Shown here in pieces: positions 59,965-64,000 of a DNA stretch of 64,000 nt (its first letter is position 1; each line of letters begins with the position of its first letter). A program made the translations under genes and the position numbers. Under the pieces are notes generated by a model. That model did not search any database and was not told the origin of the DNA. It worked only from the letters and a program-made list of their open reading frames with translations. Origin of the DNA: Polynucleobacter sp. MG-6-Vaara-E2 (GTDB taxonomy: Bacteria > Pseudomonadota > Gammaproteobacteria > Burkholderiales > Burkholderiaceae); the NCBI RefSeq assembly GCF_018687695.1, contig NZ_CP061303.1, positions 62,001-126,000 on the forward strand, given 5' to 3'.

Positions 59965-60816
59965 CTATTTTCGGGCAGATACTGTCCGGTTATGGCCTGC
60001 TAAATCTTGATGGATTTGAATATCGCTAAATCCCGCCGTTTTCATAAGGTCAGCGACAGATTCTGACTGGTCAAAGCCATGCTCTACTGCAATCAAGCCC
60101 ATGGGCTTTAAGTAAGCCATGGCGCCCTGAATAATTGCTTCGAGGCAGCTCAATCCACTACTGTGATCGGTTAGTGCGGAGATAGGTTCAAACCGCAGAT
60201 CTCCTTTGGTGAGGTGGGGATCCTGGTCTGCAATATAAGGCGGGTTGCTTAAGATGACATCAAAAAGGACTTTTCCCACTAAAGCTTCATACCAATCTCC
60301 TTGTAAAAACTCTGTACGAGAATCTAAGCCTAAATGTTTTGCATTGGCCCTAGCAATCGCAAGCGCCTCAGAAGATTGATCCGTTGCAGTAAGCATCGCT
60401 TTCGGAGCTTCGTGAGCAATTGCCAATGCGATGGCGCCAGAGCCTGTTCCGAGATCAAGCAACTGAGGGGTTGAAACCTCATTTTCAATTCGCCCAATCT
60501 CACGAAGTCCAATGTCTACTAGTAGCTCAGTTTCTGGTCGTGGTATCAATACCCCTGATGCAACCTGTAGTTCAATATTGTGGAAGCCTCGTTTACCGAT
60601 GAGGTAGGCAATAGGTTCACCCTGTAGCCGCCTCAATTCAAGTGCTTTCCAGTCCTCAAGGGCATTGACATTCAGCTCCATATCATCACGCGATAGCAGG
60701 GCAGAGCGCGGAAGTTGGTAGTGCTTACCTAGTACATTCGCCATCAGAATGCGCGCTTCATTTAGGGGAAGAGACGAAGCGCCTAACAAGGAGCGCAGAC
60801 TGAAATCTTGACTCAT
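59965..60816 (-). CDS. prmC: Release factor glutamine methyltransferase
   Basis: PrmC methylates the glutamine of the GGQ motif in RF1 and RF2. The 283-residue product has an N-terminal helical domain (about 1-80), the SAM-binding LLDLGTGSGAIALAIA, and the catalytic NPPY in VILSNPPYIADQDPHL. Its substrate RF1 is encoded immediately upstream (prfA, 17 bases before), a conserved pair. Confidence 0.95.
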   Translation of the reverse strand: MSQDFSLRSLLGASSLPLNEARILMANVLGKHYQLPRSALLSRDDMELNVNALEDWKALELRRLQGEPIAYLIGKRGFHNIELQVASGVLIPRPETELLVDIGLREIGRIENEVSTPQLLDLGTGSGAIALAIAHEAPKAMLTATDQSSEALAIARANAKHLGLDSRTEFLQGDWYEALVGKVLFDVILSNPPYIADQDPHLTKGDLRFEPISALTDHSSGLSCLEAIIQGAMAYLKPMGLIAVEHGFDQSESVADLMKTAGFSDIQIHQDLAGHNRTVSARK

Positions 60817-60833
60817 GAAAGTGTTACTATCGC

Positions 60834-61913
60834 TTAATTGTCACCAAGAGCGGCAAGTAATTCTGCTTGATGCTCAGATGCAAGGGCATTGCAAAGATCA
60901 TTAATATCGCCATCCATCATGGCATCAATTTTGTAGAGCGTGAGATTAATGCGGTGATCGGTAATTCGACCTTGCGGAAAGTTGTAAGTCCGAATGCGGT
61001 CACTACGATCGCCTGAGCCAATCAAAGATTTCCTAGTTTGTGCTTCGAGTTGATGTTTCTCGCGCTCGCGTGCATCCATGATGCGTGAAACCAATACTTT
61101 CATTGCCTGCTCACGGTTGCGGTGTTGGCTGCGATCGTCCTGACATTCCACTACGGTGCCTGTTGGTAGGTGAGTAATACGAACAGCTGAATCCGTCTTA
61201 TTAATGTGCTGACCACCAGCACCAGAAGCACGGAAGGTATCGATGCGTAATTCCGCAGGATTAATTTTGACGGCCTCTAGTTCATCAGCTTCTGGCATGA
61301 CTGCAACGGTACAAGCTGATGTATGAATACGTCCTTGGGTTTCTGTTTGGGGTACGCGTTGTACGCGATGACCGCCCGATTCAAATTTCAGGCGCGAGTA
61401 AACGGATTGACCTACCAGGCGTAGGACAACCTCCTTATAGCCCCCAAGATCTGATTCTGCAGCACTGACAACCTCTACTTTCCAACCTTGACGTTCTGCA
61501 AAGCGGGTATACATGCGCAGAAGATCGCCAGCAAAGAGGGCGCTTTCATCACCCCCAGTCCCTGCGCGAATTTCTAAGAACACGTTGCGTTCATCATTCT
61601 CATCTTTTGGCAGCAAAAGTTTCTGCAGTGTGCCTTCAAGCTCTTCCATTGTTGCTAGGGCTTGCTTCTGCTCTTCATCTGCAAAGTCCTTCATATCAGG
61701 ATCTTTGCGCATCTCCTCTGCAGCTTGAGCATCCGCCTCGGCCTGCTTGTATAAGCCAAATTGCTCAACGACAGTGGCAATATCCGAATGCTCGCGCGTG
61801 AGCTTCCGATAGGCATCCATATCTTTGGTTGCCTCTTCAGACGTTAAAAGGGAATTGAGTTCGGCTAAGCGCGTGTCTAGATGATCTAGCTTAGCCCGCA
61901 TGCTAGGCTTCAT
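60834..61913 (-). CDS. prfA: Peptide chain release factor 1
   Basis: RF1 ends translation at UAA and UAG codons. The 359-residue product has a coiled N-terminal domain, the anticodon-like tripeptide region (KFESGGHRVQRVPQTETQGR leads into domain 2 to 4), and the catalytic GGQ at 233-235 within SGAGGQHINKTDSAVR. Its ATG is immediately next to the hemA stop. PrmC, which methylates Gln235, follows in the same unit. Confidence 0.96.
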   Translation of the reverse strand: MKPSMRAKLDHLDTRLAELNSLLTSEEATKDMDAYRKLTREHSDIATVVEQFGLYKQAEADAQAAEEMRKDPDMKDFADEEQKQALATMEELEGTLQKLLLPKDENDERNVFLEIRAGTGGDESALFAGDLLRMYTRFAERQGWKVEVVSAAESDLGGYKEVVLRLVGQSVYSRLKFESGGHRVQRVPQTETQGRIHTSACTVAVMPEADELEAVKINPAELRIDTFRASGAGGQHINKTDSAVRITHLPTGTVVECQDDRSQHRNREQAMKVLVSRIMDAREREKHQLEAQTRKSLIGSGDRSDRIRTYNFPQGRITDHRINLTLYKIDAMMDGDINDLCNALASEHQAELLAALGDN

Positions 61914-63230
61914 CTAATGGTCTTCTGGTTTTGAGTGTGAGGCGAAAAGTTTTGGTAATAGCTTGATCAATGCATCACGCTCAGCGCCATTTGAATGTTG
62001 TAGCGCATGGAGTGATCCATGCAAAAATTTATTGGTCAAACCTTGTGCCATCGCATTGAGTACTTCTTGTGGATCATCGCCGCGCATCAAACGCTTCATG
62101 GCACGCTCTAATTCAAGCTGTCTTAAACGTTCACCTTGTTGTTGAATATCTTGAATCAAAGGCACTGCATTGCGACCTTGCATCCAATGCATAAAGTTGC
62201 CAACACGATCTTCAATAATAGCTTCTGCTTGGCTCACGGCAGCTTGACGCAAATTTGCACCTGTTTGAATCATGATGCCTAGGTCATCAACCGTATAGAG
62301 ATATACATCATCCAATCTAGAAATTTCTGGCTCAAAGTCGCGTGGTACCGCTAGATCAATCATCACCATAGGCTTATGGCGACGCTGTTTTAGGGCGCTC
62401 TCCACCATGCCTAGGCCAATGATGGGCAAGGAGGAAGCGGTACTGGAAACAATAATGTCAAATTCGTGCAAACGACCTGGAAGCTCGGATAGCTTAAATG
62501 ACTCAGCATGGATATCTTGAGATGCAATCGAGTCAGCTAATTCTTGTCCACGCTCAATCGTACGATTTGCGATTGCTACATTTTTGGGTTTGCGAGCAAC
62601 AAAATGAGTTGCACACAAAGTGATCATCTCACCTGCGCCAATAAAGAGAATTTTCTGATCAGAAATTTTTTCAAAGATACGCTCAGAAAGTCGCACAGAT
62701 GCAGCGGCCATTGAAATTGAATGTGCACCGATCTCAGTAGAGCCACGCACTTCTTTTGCAACAGCAAATGTTTTTTGAAATAACTGATTGAGGTAGGTTC
62801 CCAAAACACCAGCATCATTTGCAGTGCGTACTGCATCTTTCATCTGGCCCAAAATCTGGGTTTCACCAATGACCATTGAATCCAAACCACAAGCTACTCT
62901 GAAAGCATGGCGAACGGCATCCGATTGTGGGAGAGAATAGATGTGGGGCTCAAGGCTACTTGGCGCGAGCTGTTGGGTTTTCGCTAGCCAATCAAAAGTA
63001 GCTTCATGCAGAATACCAGCGGCATTGGCATCGTTAGCTGCGCAGTAAACCTCTGTGCGATTACAGGTTGACAAGATGGTGGCTTCAGGCAGGCCGGATT
63101 GATTCGCCCCCAACAAATGTTGGCGGAGATCATGCAACGCTTCTTGAAGAAATTCAGGATCAAAGGCGACCTTTTCCCGAATGGCGACCGGCGCTGTGTG
63201 ATGATTGATGCCGAGTGTCAACAACTTCAT
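61914..63230 (-). CDS. hemA: Glutamyl-tRNA reductase
   Basis: HemA reduces glutamyl-tRNA to glutamate-1-semialdehyde, the first committed step of C5 heme synthesis. The 438-residue product starts MKLLTLGINHHTAPVAIREK and has the catalytic STCNRTEVY with Cys56, then SMVIGETQILGQMK and the NADPH loop FIGAGEMITLCA. The C-terminal dimer domain is present. hemB of the same pathway lies at 11710. The hemA-prfA-prmC order is conserved. Confidence 0.96.
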   Translation of the reverse strand: MKLLTLGINHHTAPVAIREKVAFDPEFLQEALHDLRQHLLGANQSGLPEATILSTCNRTEVYCAANDANAAGILHEATFDWLAKTQQLAPSSLEPHIYSLPQSDAVRHAFRVACGLDSMVIGETQILGQMKDAVRTANDAGVLGTYLNQLFQKTFAVAKEVRGSTEIGAHSISMAAASVRLSERIFEKISDQKILFIGAGEMITLCATHFVARKPKNVAIANRTIERGQELADSIASQDIHAESFKLSELPGRLHEFDIIVSSTASSLPIIGLGMVESALKQRRHKPMVMIDLAVPRDFEPEISRLDDVYLYTVDDLGIMIQTGANLRQAAVSQAEAIIEDRVGNFMHWMQGRNAVPLIQDIQQQGERLRQLELERAMKRLMRGDDPQEVLNAMAQGLTNKFLHGSLHALQHSNGAERDALIKLLPKLFASHSKPEDH

Positions 63231-63237
63231 AATGGTG

Positions 63238-63243
63238 ATTATA
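63238..63243 (-). promoter_or_regulatory. -10 box just before hemA
   Basis: TATAAT stands on the minus strand at 63243 to 63238, seven bases before the hemA ATG (63230). The transcript would start at or next to the start codon. No clear -35 box was found, so this is a tentative call. Confidence 0.38.
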
Positions 63244-63249
63244 GATTTG

Positions 63250-63528
63250 ATGGCTCAATTAATGGGGGTAAGAATGGGGTTTTTGGCTTTTCTGCTGATT
63301 GGGGGCGTATCCGGGGCCTGTACCTGGATTTTTTACCCTAGGCGATCTCATGATTCAAATACCCGCGGATTTTTTATAGCGACAGCTTTGGGTTTCATCG
63401 CTGCAGCCGGGAGCTCCTTTTTGGGCCAATGCACTGGGGTTTTTCAATCCGGCCAAATGCTAGAGTGGGCTAGTGCCATCTTGGCATCTTGCGCCTTAGG
63501 GTGGATCTATACCGCTTTAGCTAAATAG
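63250..63528 (+). CDS. Small membrane protein of unknown function
   Basis: The product is about 92 residues with three hydrophobic segments (MGFLAFLLIGGVSGACTWIF, then GFFIATALGFIAAAGSSFLG, then MLEWASAILASCALGWIYTA). The glycine-rich helices with a polar turn between the first and second resemble the GlsB/YeaQ/YmgE group, but the likeness is weak. Possible starts are ATG at 63232, 63250, 63262 and 63274; 63274 has a G-rich stretch (GGGGGTAAGA) upstream. The gene is divergent from hemA and overlaps the ung end by 12 bases. Confidence 0.55.
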   Translation: MAQLMGVRMGFLAFLLIGGVSGACTWIFYPRRSHDSNTRGFFIATALGFIAAAGSSFLGQCTGVFQSGQMLEWASAILASCALGWIYTALAK

Positions 63529-64000
63529 ATCTGCTTGTGACCCAGTATTTTGGTTCTTCTCAGAGGCGTTGATCCACTCAATTGGTTTAAGGCCATGCCC
63601 AATTAGCCACTTATTCGCTTGGGTGAAGTGTTTGCAACTTCCAGTGCCGCCTGGCTCTAAAAAAGGCTTAGCGGTTTTATAGACGCCTAAGCCTGACGGA
63701 TGTGACGATTGAAGGATCAATTGATCTTTGCCTGATTCGATCAGTGGTAATTTGGATTGGGCATGTCCGCCCCAAAGCATCCAAACTAAAGAGGGCTTTT
63801 TTAGCGCAAGTGCGCAAATTAATTGGTCAATCAAACTCTTCCAGCCTAAATTGGTATGACTACCAGCCTCTCCTAAGTTAACGCTCAGAGCAGTATTAAG
63901 TAGAAGCACTCCTTGTTTGGCCCAGTGATGTAAGTCACCGTTTGGAAGAGCGCCAAAACCCTCAAGAGCTAGAGCCTTGCTGATATTACGTAGTGAGCTT
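63517..64000 (-). CDS. ung: Uracil-DNA glycosylase, partial (N-terminus outside window)
   Basis: Ung removes uracil from DNA in base excision repair. The last 160 residues are visible, and the gene runs off the right edge. The WAKQGVLLLNTALSVNLGEA segment is the uracil-binding block with the family's LLLN. It is followed by VWMLWGGHAQ and the DNA-intercalating loop HPSGLGVYKT, where the common HPSPLS reads HPSGLG. The catalytic water-activating Asp block lies outside. It is convergent with the small membrane protein gene, with a 12-base overlap. Confidence 0.92.
   Translation of the reverse strand, partial: SSLRNISKALALEGFGALPNGDLHHWAKQGVLLLNTALSVNLGEAGSHTNLGWKSLIDQLICALALKKPSLVWMLWGGHAQSKLPLIESGKDQLILQSSHPSGLGVYKTAKPFLEPGGTGSCKHFTQANKWLIGHGLKPIEWINASEKNQNTGSQADLFS

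Noticed and set aside
1..64000. CRISPR array, prophage, toxin-antitoxin or restriction system
   Set aside because: No regularly spaced repeats, phage structural genes, paired small toxin genes or defence enzymes were seen in the window.

Overview
The window looks like a chromosomal segment of a freshwater betaproteobacterium of the Burkholderiales, most probably Polynucleobacter or a close relative. This rests on gene order (spc and alpha ribosomal operons; ponA beside pilQ-aroK-aroB; mlaFEDACB-murA-his-tatABC-petABC-sspAB; hemA-prfA-prmC-grxD), on moderate to slightly AT-rich composition, on a Burkholderiales-type porin and on very compact spacing. Genus is inferred from overall impression, without a database search. 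Almost every gene is intact, and no stretch over 300 bases lacks a gene.

Layout: 1-9650 holds the end of the S10 operon (rplP, rpmC, rpsQ), the spc operon (rplN to rpmJ, with secY and infA) and the alpha operon (rpsM, rpsK, rpsD, rpoA, rplQ), closed by a UUCG-loop terminator. From 9676 to 19586 come cutA-dsbD, the opposing engB-hemB pair, a diheme cytochrome c4, lptM-lysA, cyaY, and a minus-strand unit with a one-helix protein, a short pilQ secretin, aroK and aroB. From 19706, ponA is followed by a REP-associated tyrosine transposase (RAYT) with a hairpin-forming repeat, then gltB-gltD for glutamate synthesis.

From 29199 to 45098 runs a long plus-strand array: the Mla phospholipid-transport genes (mlaF, E, D, A, C, B), an ABC-2 exporter, a BolA-family gene, murA, the histidine genes (G, D, then B, H, A, F, I, E, with hisC inverted between D and B), a HIT hydrolase and tatABC. 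A Sel1-repeat gene opposes tatC. A major porin, an AT-rich TPR/GT41 glycosyltransferase gene and mscL follow. From 51219 come petABC (the Rieske subunit has a twin-arginine leader, matching the nearby Tat genes), sspA-sspB, a tRNA-Thr, two unfamiliar glycosyltransferases, an MHS-family transporter, and the minus-strand group rmuC, grxD, prmC, prfA, hemA. A small membrane protein and the partial ung gene end the window.

The most unusual points are the structured leaders before rplN and rpsD, the shrunken pil locus, the RAYT with its paired inverted repeat, the inverted hisC, the orphan TPR-GT41 gene, the glycosyltransferase pair behind tRNA-Thr, and an operator-like dyad across the porin -35 box. 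No CRISPR array, rRNA, prophage or clear defence system is visible.
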